Source: Sediminivirga luteola (lineage in GTDB: Bacteria; Actinomycetota; Actinomycetes; Actinomycetales; Brevibacteriaceae). Taken from it: DNA of 64,000 nucleotides. The stretch spans positions 106,510 through 170,509 of the forward strand of contig NZ_BMFY01000006.1 of assembly GCF_014639315.1 (NCBI RefSeq), given 5' to 3'. The translations under genes were made by a program, and so were the position numbers. Shown one piece after another: positions 8,345-16,487 of this stretch; position 1 is the stretch's first letter, and each line of letters opens with the position of its first letter. The notes below the pieces were generated by a model. That model did not search any database. It saw nothing but the letters and a program-made list of their open reading frames with translations, and was not told the DNA's origin.

Positions 8345-9352
8345 TCAGGCGGAGGGCGCCGTCGCGTCTTCTTCCTGCTGCAGCAGCGCGCGGTCGCGGC
8401 GGCGGCACCAGGCGGCGAAGAGCGCGCCGGACATGTTCTGCCAGAGCGAGAACACCGCACCGGGAAGCGCCGCGAGCGGGTTCATGTAGGTCGCGGCCAG
8501 GCCCGCGGCCAGGCCGGAGTTCTGCATGCCGATCTCGACCGCCATCGTGCGGCGGATGGAAAGCGGCTGCTTGAGCGCGATCCCCACCCCGTAGCCGAGC
8601 ACCAAGCCGAGTCCGTTGTGCAGTACGACGGCGGCGAACACCAGCAGGCCAGCCTCGATGACGCGGTCCGCGCTGCCGGAGACCACGAACGCCACGACGG
8701 CGGAGATGGTCAGCACCGAGAGCCAGGGCAGCACGGGCAGGGCCTGCTTGACCAGCTTCGGCAGCAGTAACCGGACCACCAGGCCGCCGATGACCGGCAG
8801 GAGCACGATCTGCACGATCGACATCGCCATGCCGGCGGCATCGACCGGCAGGTACTGACCGGCCAGCCACAGCGTCAGCAGCGGCGTGGCCAGCGGCGCC
8901 AGGATCGTGGACACGGAGGTCATGGCCACAGACAGGGCGACATCGCCCCGGGCCAGGTACGCCACCACGTTCGAGGCGGTGCCGCCGGGAGCACAGCCGA
9001 GCAGGATGACGCCGGCGGCGATCTCCCCGGGAAGCTGGAGGATCCAGCAGACGAGCACGGCCGCCAGCGGCATGATGACGTACTGGGCGATCACCACCAG
9101 GATCACCGGCAAGGGCCGCTTGACGACCAGGGCGAAATCGACCGGCTGCAGGGTCAGGCCCATGGTGAACATGATGATTCCCAGGAGCGGATTGACCAGG
9201 AAAGCGCCTTCGCTGACCGGACCGGCGAAGAAGTACCCGACGATCGCGCCGAGCAGGATCAGGATGGGGAAGACCAGAACGGCGCGGTAGCTGTTGCGTG
9301 CTTCCTGCGGGGTCTCCGCTTTCGCGCGCGTGGCCGTGGACTCAGGACTCAT
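8345..9352 (-). CDS. Bile acid:sodium symporter (BASS) family transporter B
   Basis: This 335-residue paralogue of the preceding transporter has the same order of spans and motifs: APGGTASNVVAYLARGD and EIGMQNSGLAAG. The second matches the family consensus MQN more closely than copy A, which has MQQ. The N-terminal region starts MSPESTATRAKAETPQEARN, after which both proteins share RNSYRAVL. The C-termini share the basic tail AAWCRRRDR. It is the first gene of the pair and probably carries the promoter. The ATG at 9352 has GACGAGG about 10 nt upstream. The duplication may give two related substrate ranges or higher dosage. Confidence 0.85.
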   Translation of the reverse strand: MSPESTATRAKAETPQEARNSYRAVLVFPILILLGAIVGYFFAGPVSEGAFLVNPLLGIIMFTMGLTLQPVDFALVVKRPLPVILVVIAQYVIMPLAAVLVCWILQLPGEIAAGVILLGCAPGGTASNVVAYLARGDVALSVAMTSVSTILAPLATPLLTLWLAGQYLPVDAAGMAMSIVQIVLLPVIGGLVVRLLLPKLVKQALPVLPWLSVLTISAVVAFVVSGSADRVIEAGLLVFAAVVLHNGLGLVLGYGVGIALKQPLSIRRTMAVEIGMQNSGLAAGLAATYMNPLAALPGAVFSLWQNMSGALFAAWCRRRDRALLQQEEDATAPSA

Positions 9353-9772
9353 GGACGTGTGCCTCGTCTTTCAGTGTGCGAGCGGCCCGGGCGTGCACGG
9401 CCTCATTGCCGTTGGTGTGTGCTCCTGCCGTGCCGGTGCCGCCGCCTGCCCTCCGATGGGCAGGCATACGCCCCCACGATAATGCGGGAATCGCGTCTTC
9501 GAACCGGATTCCGGCGCATTTCTCACGATACGGAATCACTTTGGCGTCCGAGGTTTCCCCTCCGCGTCAAGCCGGCATGCCGGAAAGGTCCGCCGCGATC
9601 TCCCGGCGGCAGACCGGTTGCGCCGGAGCGCAGCGCAGGACGGAGCCTCCGTGAACTCGCGAGGCCGGCGGCCATGCGCAGCGGGTTGCTGCGGGGCTCA
9701 CCGCCGCTGCCCGTCACGAACGGCGCGCCGCGGCGGGCGCCACCGGGGGGCGGAATCTGTACCGCTCAGGCG
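9353..9772. other. Intergenic region without a convincing gene
   Basis: These 420 bp separate the BASS pair from the monooxygenase gene; both are on the minus strand. A locally A/T-richer patch lies near 9476-9550 and could hold the BASS promoter. Short open frames here lack a ribosome-binding site and family resemblance. I see no repeat or stable hairpin that stands out. Confidence 0.5.
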
Positions 9773-11041
9773 CTACGAGGGTGCCGGAGCCAGCAGTTCG
9801 CGCACGATGACGGTCGCCGCCCGCCGGCCTGCCCGGTTGGCGCCGACGGTGGAGGCCGAGGGTCCGTAGCCGATGAGGAACAGCCGGGGCTCGTCCACGG
9901 CGCGGGTCTCGTCGACGCGGATGCCTCCACCCGGCACGCGCAGGCCCAGCGGCGCCAGATGGTCCAGCGCGGGCCGGAACCCCGTGGCCCACAGGATCGC
10001 CTGAGCCGGCTCGAAGGCGCCATCGGGCATCCGCACGCCGTCCGGTTCGATCCGGCTGAACATGGGGTGCCGGACGAGCGCGCCGCGCGCCTGCGCCGCC
10101 CGTGCCCACGGCGTCCAGAACAGCCCGGTGGCCTTCACGACGCTTTCCGGGGTGAGCCCCTGCCGGGTGCGCTCGGCGATGCGGTTGATCACGGCGATCC
10201 GCCGCGGCTCGTCGAAGGGTTCCTCGCTGAATACCGGTTCGCGCCGCGTCACCCAGAGCGTTTCCGTCACCCGCGAGATCTCGTCCAGGAGCTGAATCGC
10301 GGAGACCCCGCCGCCGACGATCACCACACGCCGGCCCTCGAATTCCGCGGCCGAGGCGTACTGCGCCACGTGGAGTTGCCGGCCCCGGAAGGTCTCCTGC
10401 CCCGGATAACGCGGCCAGAACGGCTTGCTCCAGGTGCCGGTGGCGTTCACCACGGCACGGGCGGCGAACACCCCGTGGTCGGACTCCACCAGCAACCGGC
10501 CGGGCTCCTGCCCGGGTGCGCGGCCTTCGCCCCCTTCCGCCGCAGGTGCTGCGGACCCAGCGGGACGATCAGCGGACCCAGCGGGACGACCGGCGCGCTT
10601 GCCGGCGCGCCGGACCGCGTGCACCCGGACGGGCCGGCGGACGGCCAGTTCGAACTGCTCCTCGAAGGCGGCGAAGTACTCCGGCAGCACCTGGCGGCTG
10701 GGGCTGCGCGGATCCGGTTCCGGCTGGTGCATGCCCGGCAGGTCGTGGATGCCGTTGACGCTGGCCATCGTGAGGGACGGCCACCGGTGCTGCCAGGCGC
10801 CGCCCGGGCCCGCCTCGGCGTCGAGCACCACGAAGGTGCCCCGGCCGGTAGCCGAGCGCAGCGGGACCAGGCCGCGGCGGCGCAGGTGATACGCCGCTGA
10901 GAGCCCGGCCTGCCCCGCGCCGATCACCACCACATCGACCGCGGCCGCCGCCTCAGCCACCGCATCGACGGCCCCATCGCTCACAGCGTCGACCGCCTCT
11001 GTCGTCCCGGTGCCGGCGGGCGCCACTGCGGCGTTCTGCAT
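9773..11041 (-). CDS. Flavin-containing monooxygenase / NAD(P)H flavoprotein
   Basis: This protein of about 422 residues has two dinucleotide-binding folds. The FAD site is VVVIGAGQAGLSAAYHL near the N-terminus. The NAD(P)H site is VVIVGGGVSAIQLLDEIS near residue 220. The third family signature, ATGFRPALDHLAP, is near 370. The group includes CzcO-like and Baeyer-Villiger-type monooxygenases that oxygenate small organic or N-/S-containing compounds. I take the ATG at 11041; an upstream frame to 11167 would run through the divergent ankyrin gene start. An Ala/Pro/Arg-rich insert (AGKRAGRPAGSADRPAGSAA) sits before the second fold. The gene is monocistronic and its substrate is unknown. Confidence 0.82.
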   Translation of the reverse strand: MQNAAVAPAGTGTTEAVDAVSDGAVDAVAEAAAAVDVVVIGAGQAGLSAAYHLRRRGLVPLRSATGRGTFVVLDAEAGPGGAWQHRWPSLTMASVNGIHDLPGMHQPEPDPRSPSRQVLPEYFAAFEEQFELAVRRPVRVHAVRRAGKRAGRPAGSADRPAGSAAPAAEGGEGRAPGQEPGRLLVESDHGVFAARAVVNATGTWSKPFWPRYPGQETFRGRQLHVAQYASAAEFEGRRVVIVGGGVSAIQLLDEISRVTETLWVTRREPVFSEEPFDEPRRIAVINRIAERTRQGLTPESVVKATGLFWTPWARAAQARGALVRHPMFSRIEPDGVRMPDGAFEPAQAILWATGFRPALDHLAPLGLRVPGGGIRVDETRAVDEPRLFLIGYGPSASTVGANRAGRRAATVIVRELLAPAPS

Positions 11042-11127
11042 GCCTCCATCGTTCCAGATCTGCCGCATCCCGGCGCGGTTCCTTGTTCTCCTTGTTTCGC
11101 GAGGCCCCGCTGGCCGCCATGCGCCGG

Positions 11128-11133
11128 TAGGCT
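11128..11133 (+). promoter_or_regulatory. -10 hexamer TAGGCT for the ankyrin gene
   Basis: TAGGCT is followed by 6 nt and then a G-rich leader with GGAGAGGAG before the ATG at 11157. The transcript would start near 11140 and carry a short leader of about 17 nt. Confidence 0.45.
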
Positions 11134-11156
11134 GTGCCAGTGGAGAGGAGCAGACG

Positions 11157-11921
11157 ATGAGACTCAACCGGGCCTGGGGGATGGGACTCCTCGCCCTGGC
11201 CGTCGGCGCGGCGGGGTACCGGCTGCTTCCGGGCAGGCACCCCAGCGGGCGCTACTTCGACGATGAACGCGTCGTGGAGCTGCTGCGCGCCGCCGAGAAG
11301 TCCAACCGCGCGGCCATCACCGCCGCGCTGGAGGCCGGAGCGGATCTCGATGCGGTGGGCAACGACGCAGACCCGCGCCGCACCGGCATCTCCCCGCTGC
11401 ATTACGCCGTCGAGTTCTCCTCGCCGGAGGCGGTGCGGCTGCTGCTGGAAGCCGGCGCGGACCCGCGCGCGCAGAGTCAGGAGCTCAACGGCGGTTTCTG
11501 CGTGCCGGCCTACGCCGTGCTGCGGGACGCCACGGAGAACCTCGCGGTCCTGCTCGAGCACGATCCTTCCCTGGCCGATGCCCCGTTCCGCAGCTTCGGC
11601 AATCTGCTGCATGGCGCTGTCCTCCACGACCGCGCCGCCGCGCTGCGTCTGCTGATCGACGCGGGTGCCGAGCTGGACAGCGCCGATCCGGCCACCGGGC
11701 GGACTCCGCTGCACACCGCCGCCAATGTCCGCAACGTCGGGGCGTGCCTGACGCTGGTGCGGGCGGGCGCCGATGCCGGTGCCCGCGACATCCACGGCCG
11801 CACCTTCCTGCCGGTGCTGTTCCGCAACGACGAACGCTCCAGCGCGGAGTTCCTGCGCGTACGCGAGGAACTCGTCCGCGAGCTCCAGCGGCGCCGCTTC
11901 CCGGTGGAGACCGGTCTCTGA
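11157..11921 (+). CDS. Membrane-anchored ankyrin-repeat protein
   Basis: The protein has 254 residues. An N-terminal hydrophobic segment (RAWGMGLLALAVGAAGYRLL) acts as a signal anchor, with no lipobox Cys. Four to five ankyrin repeats fill most of the rest, seen as GISPLHYAVEFSSPEAVRLL, LLHGAVLHDRAAALRLLIDA and TPLHTAANVRNVGACLTLV. Ankyrin domains bind other proteins, so an adaptor role at the outer face of the membrane is likely, but no partner is evident. The ATG is preceded by GGAGAGGAG. The phosphoesterase gene begins only 5 bp after its stop, suggesting co-transcription. Confidence 0.83.
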   Translation: MRLNRAWGMGLLALAVGAAGYRLLPGRHPSGRYFDDERVVELLRAAEKSNRAAITAALEAGADLDAVGNDADPRRTGISPLHYAVEFSSPEAVRLLLEAGADPRAQSQELNGGFCVPAYAVLRDATENLAVLLEHDPSLADAPFRSFGNLLHGAVLHDRAAALRLLIDAGAELDSADPATGRTPLHTAANVRNVGACLTLVRAGADAGARDIHGRTFLPVLFRNDERSSAEFLRVREELVRELQRRRFPVETGL

Positions 11922-11926
11922 ACCGC

Positions 11927-12832
11927 GTGACCCCCTCCGCGCCGCCCGCCGGCCAGACCTCACCGTCGCCGTCGTCCTCGTCCGAGCGCGCCGGCGATCT
12001 GCTGGCCATCAGCGATCTGCACACCCGGTACGGCGCCAACCGCCGCATCGCCGAGGACCTGCGCCCGGCACGTCCGGGGGACTGGCTCATCGTCGCCGGC
12101 GACGTCGCCGACCGGTTCGACGACGTGGTGCGCACGCTGGCCGGCCTGCGGGAGCGCTTCGACCGGGTCCTGTGGGTACCCGGGAACCACGAGCTGTGGA
12201 CGCTGCCGGGCGATCCGGTGCGCGAACGCGGCGCCGCCCGGTACGAGCGCTTCGTCGCGGCGCTGCGCGATGCGGGGGTCACCACGCCCGAGGACCCCTA
12301 TCCGGTCTGGGACGGCGGCGAGGGCAGGTACCTCGTCGCGCCGCTCTTCCTGCTCTACGACTACACCTTCCTCCCGCCGGGCGCCGGCACGAAAGACGAG
12401 GCGATCGCCGCTGCGCGCCGGGCGCGGGCAGCGTGCTCCGATGAGATCTATCTCCATCCGGACCCGTACCCGAGCCGGGAGGCATGGTCTCGCGCGCGGG
12501 TGGAGGCGACCCGTCAGCGGCTGGACGCCGCGGCCGCCGATGCCGGGGTCCGCACCGTCCTGGTGAACCACTATCCGCTCGTCCGCCGGCCGACCAGGAG
12601 GCTGTGGGCGCAGGAGTTCGCCCTCTGGTGCGGGACCGAGGCGACCGCCGACTGGCCCGCGCGATACCGGGCAGAGGCCGTCGTCTACGGCCATCTGCAC
12701 ATCCCAGTGACCGAGCGCATCGACGGCGTCCGGCACATCGAGGCCTCCCTCGGCTATCCGCGCCAGTGGGAGCGCCGCGCGTGGCTCGACGGCGACCTGC
12801 CCCGCGGGGTCGTGCGCGTGCTGAGGGGCTGA
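11927..12832 (+). CDS. Calcineurin-like metallophosphoesterase
   Basis: This protein of about 301 residues has the ordered metal-binding motifs of the family: D-x-H in LAISDLHT, GD in VAGDVADRF, GNHE in WVPGNHELW, H in LVNHYPL and GHxH in VYGHLHIP. It should hydrolyse a phosphomono- or diester with a dinuclear metal centre in the cytoplasm. The start is taken at GTG 11927, 5 bp after the ankyrin stop, because there is little ribosome-binding sequence and translational coupling is plausible. A low-complexity Ser/Pro leader (SPSPSSSSE) precedes the domain. The substrate is unknown. Confidence 0.85.
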   Translation: MTPSAPPAGQTSPSPSSSSERAGDLLAISDLHTRYGANRRIAEDLRPARPGDWLIVAGDVADRFDDVVRTLAGLRERFDRVLWVPGNHELWTLPGDPVRERGAARYERFVAALRDAGVTTPEDPYPVWDGGEGRYLVAPLFLLYDYTFLPPGAGTKDEAIAAARRARAACSDEIYLHPDPYPSREAWSRARVEATRQRLDAAAADAGVRTVLVNHYPLVRRPTRRLWAQEFALWCGTEATADWPARYRAEAVVYGHLHIPVTERIDGVRHIEASLGYPRQWERRAWLDGDLPRGVVRVLRG

Positions 12833-12927
12833 ACCGCGGTGCCGCCGCGCGCCGCCGGTACTGTCATCAGCGCCGTCAGCGCCATCCGTGGAGGCGGAGG
12901 AGGAACCGTGACACCGCCGCGGCGACG

Positions 12928-12943
12928 TGTGACACAGATAACA
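12928..12943. promoter_or_regulatory. CRP/GlxR-like binding site upstream of cstA
   Basis: TGTGA-CACAGA-TAACA matches the cAMP-receptor consensus TGTGA-N6-TCACA at 9 of 10 defined positions. It lies about 80 bp upstream of the inferred transcription start of cstA, a distance compatible with activation. CstA genes are under cAMP-CRP control in E. coli and GlxR-type control in corynebacteria, which fits. Confidence 0.5.
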
Positions 12944-13003
12944 AAATGGCAGCGATTACCGCAGGACGCCCTGCACGCTCCCCGCGGTGTCCGTGCCCGC
13001 TGT

Positions 13004-13009
13004 TAGGCT
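13004..13009 (+). promoter_or_regulatory. -10 hexamer TAGGCT for cstA
   Basis: TAGGCT lies 70 bp before the GTG start and would give a transcript start near 13016 with a leader of about 64 nt carrying GGAAAGG. Confidence 0.4.
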
Positions 13010-13079
13010 CGCGCACAGATTCAGGCAATGACGCCCGATCGGGACGATGCCGTCCCACCACCAGGAAAGGGTCACCCCC

Positions 13080-14789
13080 GTGAATGCAGTGGTTCTCATG
13101 TTCGTAGGCCTGGCGATCATCCTCGCCGGCTATTTCGTCTATTCCCGCTATCTGGCCAAGAAGGTCTATCGCCTCAGCGCCACCCACCGCACCCCTGCCC
13201 ATGAGTTCAAGGACGGGGTCGACTACATCCCGACCAACAAGTTCGTCCTCTGGGGACACCATTTCACCTCGGTCGCAGGCGCGGCGCCCATCGTCGGTCC
13301 CGCCGTCGCGATCATCTGGGGCTGGGGCCCGGCCTTCCTGTGGGTCACCCTCGGCACCGTGTTCTTCGCCGGCATGCACGATCTCGGTGCGCTCTGGGCC
13401 TCCGCACGCAATAAGGGCCAGTCGATCGGCACCCTCTCCGGCCGCTACATCGGACCGCGCGGACGCAATCTGTTCCTGGCGATCATGTTCCTGCTCCTGG
13501 TCATGGTCAACGCCGTGTTCGCCGTGGTCATCTCCGGTCTCCTGGTCAGCCAGCCCAGCGCCGTCATCCCCACCTGGGGCGCGATCGTCGTGGCGCTGCT
13601 GATCGGCCAGGCCATCTACAAGCTGCGCTGGAACCTGGCTGTGGTCTCCATCGCCGGCGTGGTCGCGCTCTACGGCCTCATCCTGCTGGGCGACCGCTTC
13701 CCGATCGTGCTGCCGGAGACGATCATGGGCCTGTCGGCCAGCGCGTTCTGGATCATCGTGCTGTTCATCTACGCCGGCATCGCCTCGCTCATGCCGGTGT
13801 GGATGCTGCTGCAGCCGCGTGACTACATCAACGGCCTGCAGCTGTTCATCGGCCTGGGCCTGCTGTACGCGGCCATCCTCCTCTCGGCGCCGACGATGGT
13901 GGCCCCGATGATCAACCAGAACACCCCGCCGGACACCCCCGGCATCGTGCCGCTGCTGTTCGTCACCATCGCCTGCGGCGCGATCTCCGGTTTCCACGGC
14001 ATGGTCTCCTCCGGTACGTCCTCCAAGCAGCTGGACAAGGAGACCGACGCCCGCTTCGTCGGGTACTTCGGCGCGGTCGGCGAAGGCCTCCTGGCGCTCG
14101 TCACGCTGCTGGTCGTCTCCGCCGGGTTCCAGACCCTCGCCGACTGGGAAGAGGTCTACCACGCCTTCAACGAGGGTGGCGCGGGCGCATTCGTCGCCGC
14201 CGGCGGGACCGTCCTCTCCAACGGCCTGGCCATCCCCGAATCGCTGTCCGCGACCGTCCTGGCCACCATGGCGGTGCTGTTCGCCGCCACCACGATGGAT
14301 ACCAGCGTCCGGCTGCAGCGGTACATCATCTCCGAGATCGGCGAGCTCATGGGCCTCAAGCTCAAGCCGCTCATCGCCACCGTGCTGGTGCTGCTCTTCG
14401 GCCTGGGCCTCGCCTTCGGCGCCGATCCGAGCGGCGAGGGCGGCATGATCATCTGGCCGCTGTTCGGCACCACCAACCAGCTGCTGGCCGCTCTCACGCT
14501 GTCCATCATCACCGTCATCCTGGTGCGCAAGCGCCGGCCGTTCCTGCCGGTGCTGCTGCCGCTCATGTTCGTGCTCGTCATGTCGGTCTCGGCGCTGGTG
14601 GTGCAGCTGGGCACCTTCTACGGTCAGGGCAACTGGCTGCTGCTGGGCATGGGCATCGTGATCCTGATCGCGGCGATCTGGGTGATCATCGAGGCCGCCG
14701 TGACGCTCAACCGGGTCCGGAATCAGCCCCCGGAACCGGAGGACGAGGATGTCGCCGTCGCGGCGCAGGCGGGTGCGGATGGCCGCTGA
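13080..14789 (+). CDS. cstA: CstA-family carbon starvation / pyruvate transporter
   Basis: This 569-residue polytopic membrane protein has some fourteen spans and the CstA family landmarks. The N-terminal region has YFVYSRYLAKKVY, DYIPTNKFVLWGHHFTSVAG and GPAVAIIWGWGPA, and IACGAISGFHGMVSSGTSSK lies mid-protein. CstA/BtsT proteins import pyruvate, and peptides have been proposed, when carbon is scarce. The length is that of the shorter Gram-positive type rather than the ~700-residue enterobacterial one. The GTG at 13080 is preceded by GGAAAGG; an upstream in-frame ATG at 13047 has poor context. It heads an operon with the Cys-Cys protein (41-bp overlap) and the ArsA-type ATPase. A CRP-like site and a -10 hexamer lie upstream. 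Confidence 0.93.
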   Translation: MNAVVLMFVGLAIILAGYFVYSRYLAKKVYRLSATHRTPAHEFKDGVDYIPTNKFVLWGHHFTSVAGAAPIVGPAVAIIWGWGPAFLWVTLGTVFFAGMHDLGALWASARNKGQSIGTLSGRYIGPRGRNLFLAIMFLLLVMVNAVFAVVISGLLVSQPSAVIPTWGAIVVALLIGQAIYKLRWNLAVVSIAGVVALYGLILLGDRFPIVLPETIMGLSASAFWIIVLFIYAGIASLMPVWMLLQPRDYINGLQLFIGLGLLYAAILLSAPTMVAPMINQNTPPDTPGIVPLLFVTIACGAISGFHGMVSSGTSSKQLDKETDARFVGYFGAVGEGLLALVTLLVVSAGFQTLADWEEVYHAFNEGGAGAFVAAGGTVLSNGLAIPESLSATVLATMAVLFAATTMDTSVRLQRYIISEIGELMGLKLKPLIATVLVLLFGLGLAFGADPSGEGGMIIWPLFGTTNQLLAALTLSIITVILVRKRRPFLPVLLPLMFVLVMSVSALVVQLGTFYGQGNWLLLGMGIVILIAAIWVIIEAAVTLNRVRNQPPEPEDEDVAVAAQAGADGR

Positions 14790-15042
14790 CGGCCTGCTGC
14801 GGCGGATATCCGACGGCCTCGGAGAGTTCTACGCGGCCCCCTACCGGCGCACGCTCGCGCGCGCCAAGCGGGACCAGGACGATCTGTTCACCATGCTGGT
14901 GCTCTCCGAGGCCCTCGGCGTGCCGAACCCGGCGTCGCATTACACGCTGGAACTGCTGCCGGTCGTCTACGAGGAATTCCACGACTGGCACCGGCGGATG
15001 GGAATGGACCGCTCCCCGCTGGATGAGGTGGCATGCTGCTAG
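14749..15042 (+). CDS. Small CstA-linked protein with a terminal Cys-Cys
   Basis: This 97-residue soluble, mostly helical protein begins with a basic patch ([10 protein letters not shown]) and ends in DEVACC followed directly by the stop. From memory it matches an actinobacterial family catalogued as cory-CC-star. It sits where other bacteria encode YbdD/YjiX after CstA; those short proteins also end in Cys-Cys and support CstA/BtsT function, so a functional analogy is inferred. The ATG at 14749 has GGAGG 6 nt upstream; an internal ATG at 14779 is weaker. The gene overlaps cstA by 41 bp and the ATPase gene by 10 bp, indicating tight coupling. Conserved-looking segments are [12 protein letters not shown] and [11 protein letters not shown]. 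Confidence 0.75.
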   Translation: MSPSRRRRVRMAADGLLRRISDGLGEFYAAPYRRTLARAKRDQDDLFTMLVLSEALGVPNPASHYTLELLPVVYEEFHDWHRRMGMDRSPLDEVACC

Positions 15043-15983
15043 AGCTGGCCCGCCGCCGGCGGGTGCTGTTCCTCGGCGGCAAGGGCGGCGTGGGCAAGAC
15101 GACGGTGGCCTCCACCGTCGCCCTTGCCCGTGCCCGGGAGGGCGGCCGGGTGCTGTTGGTCTCCACTGATCCGGCCCACAATCTGGGCCATCTCTGGCAA
15201 CAGCGCATCGGCGGACGTGCGGTGCGGCTGCGGGAGAACCTGGACGCCCTCGAACTGGATCCCGAACAGGCCAGCAGGGAGCATCTGGCATCCGTTGAGG
15301 AGAATCTGCGGTCGTTCATGCCGGAGCACCTGCACCGGGAGATCGGGCGGCACATCGAACTGGCGCGGCATGCCCCCGGCGCCCATGAGGCGGCGGTCCT
15401 GGAGCGGATCGCGCAGCTGATCGCCGACGGGTCCCGGGACTATGACCTGGTCGTCTTCGACACGGCGCCCTCAGGCCACACGGCGCGGCTGATGGTGCTG
15501 CCGGAGGCGATGGCCGCCTGGACCGGCGGCCTGCTGCGCAACCGGGCCCGCTCCGAACGCCTGGGCGCCGCGCTGGGGGCGCTGGGAGGCGATGCGAAAG
15601 CCGCGCGGGACGCGCGCATCCGCGCCGTGCTCGACGACCGGCGGGCGCGGCTGACGGCGCTGCGCGAGACGCTGCGGGATCACGAGCACACGTCCTTCGT
15701 CATCGTGCTCACCCCGGAACGGATGCCGGCCCAGGAGAGCGTCGAGCTGGCCGCGCAGCTCCGTCAGGCGGGCATGGGCATCGGCGCCCTGGTGTGCAAC
15801 CGGCGCACGCCCGCTGGAGCGGACGGGCTCCTGGCTGGCCGGCACGAGATCGAGACGGGCATCCTGGCGCAGCTCACGGCCGCCCTGCCCGGCGTGCCGC
15901 TGACCGAACTGCCGATGCTGCCGGGGGAGTTGCACGGCGCGCATGCCCTGGACCGGTTCGCCGCCCGTCTCGCTTCGCTGTAA
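15033..15983 (+). CDS. ArsA/Get3-type ATPase
   Basis: This 316-residue single-copy ATPase of the SIMIBI class has a deviant P-loop, [10 protein letters not shown] (15-24), with the signature lysine. Switch I is in [10 protein letters not shown] and switch II in [15 protein letters not shown]. Arsenical-pump ArsA has two fused halves of about 580 residues in all; this has one, as in Get3 and many actinobacterial homologues. No arsB, arsD or arsR gene is nearby, so arsenite export is unlikely. Its ATG lies inside the last codons of the Cys-Cys protein gene. Get3-type ATPases bind hydrophobic or cysteine-containing clients, so the CC-tailed protein or CstA itself is the natural candidate partner (inference). 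It closes the operon. Confidence 0.85.
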   Translation: MLLELARRRRVLFLGGKGGVGKTTVASTVALARAREGGRVLLVSTDPAHNLGHLWQQRIGGRAVRLRENLDALELDPEQASREHLASVEENLRSFMPEHLHREIGRHIELARHAPGAHEAAVLERIAQLIADGSRDYDLVVFDTAPSGHTARLMVLPEAMAAWTGGLLRNRARSERLGAALGALGGDAKAARDARIRAVLDDRRARLTALRETLRDHEHTSFVIVLTPERMPAQESVELAAQLRQAGMGIGALVCNRRTPAGADGLLAGRHEIETGILAQLTAALPGVPLTELPMLPGELHGAHALDRFAARLASL

Positions 15984-16487
15984 CGGCGCCCTGCCATCCA
16001 CGTGAGCTGCCTCCCCGGTGCTCTGCCTCCCCGGCGTTCTGCCTCTCCGGGCGTTCGCCTCGCCTCCCCGGGGTCGCCGTCCCCTCCGGGCGCTGGTTCC
16101 GCCTTCCCGGGGCCGCCGTCCTTGTGTTCACCCTGCTACCGGTGCTCTGTCGCCCTCCGGGGGCGCTGCTCCTGTAGTGCTCGTTCCGCGCCGGCGTCCT
16201 GCGGTCCTGGTGCTTGCCCCTGCCGCCCCAGTGCCCTGCCGGCTTGCTTGGTGCTCGCCCTGCCGCGCCGGCGCTCGTCCTGCACCGGTCGTGAGCTGTC
16301 CCGTATCGCCCGGGACCGGTCAATGCTGCGGGCCCGGCTGGCGTTGCGGGCCCGGGCGGCGCGGGAGGTGCCTACCGCCGTCGGCGTCAGAGCCGGGCGG
16401 TAGGATCGGAGGCGTTCGCGTTGTTCGCGTCACATTTTGTCGGCATGAACGGACGAGACGTCATGCCCGGAACTGAAAGGCCGCACT
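15984..16487. other. 504-bp non-coding, pyrimidine-rich low-complexity region
   Basis: No credible gene is present. The first 150 bp are built from imperfect tandem units of CTGCCTCCCCGG type, followed by larger repeated blocks around CCCCGGGGTCGCCGTCC and TTCCCGGGGCCGCCGTCC. The strong strand bias (C/T on plus, G/A on minus) opens several frames that are only translations of the repeat. The last 90 bp hold the promoter of the dehydrogenase gene, with TAGGAT at 16401-16406. Confidence 0.6.
16007..16055. repeat. 16-bp tandem repeat, three units
   Basis: CTGCCTCCCCGGTGCT, CTGCCTCCCCGGCGTT and CTGCCTCTCCGGGCGTT follow one another without spacing just past the ATPase gene. The bias toward C and T makes the transcript unstructured and could also cause slippage. 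Confidence 0.7.

Noticed and set aside
9523..9717. Small minus-strand open frame of 64 codons in the gap before the monooxygenase gene
   Set aside because: It has no ribosome-binding site, no motif or hydrophobic segment, and codon use is unlike the neighbours.
13047..13079. Upstream ATG as the start of cstA
   Set aside because: The GTG at 13080 has GGAAAGG at proper distance and begins the conserved first membrane segment; the 11 upstream codons contain the ribosome-binding site itself.
15033..15983. Arsenite efflux ATPase as the role of the ArsA-type gene
   Set aside because: It has one ATPase half only and there is no arsB, arsD, arsR or arsC in the neighbourhood; the operon partner is CstA.
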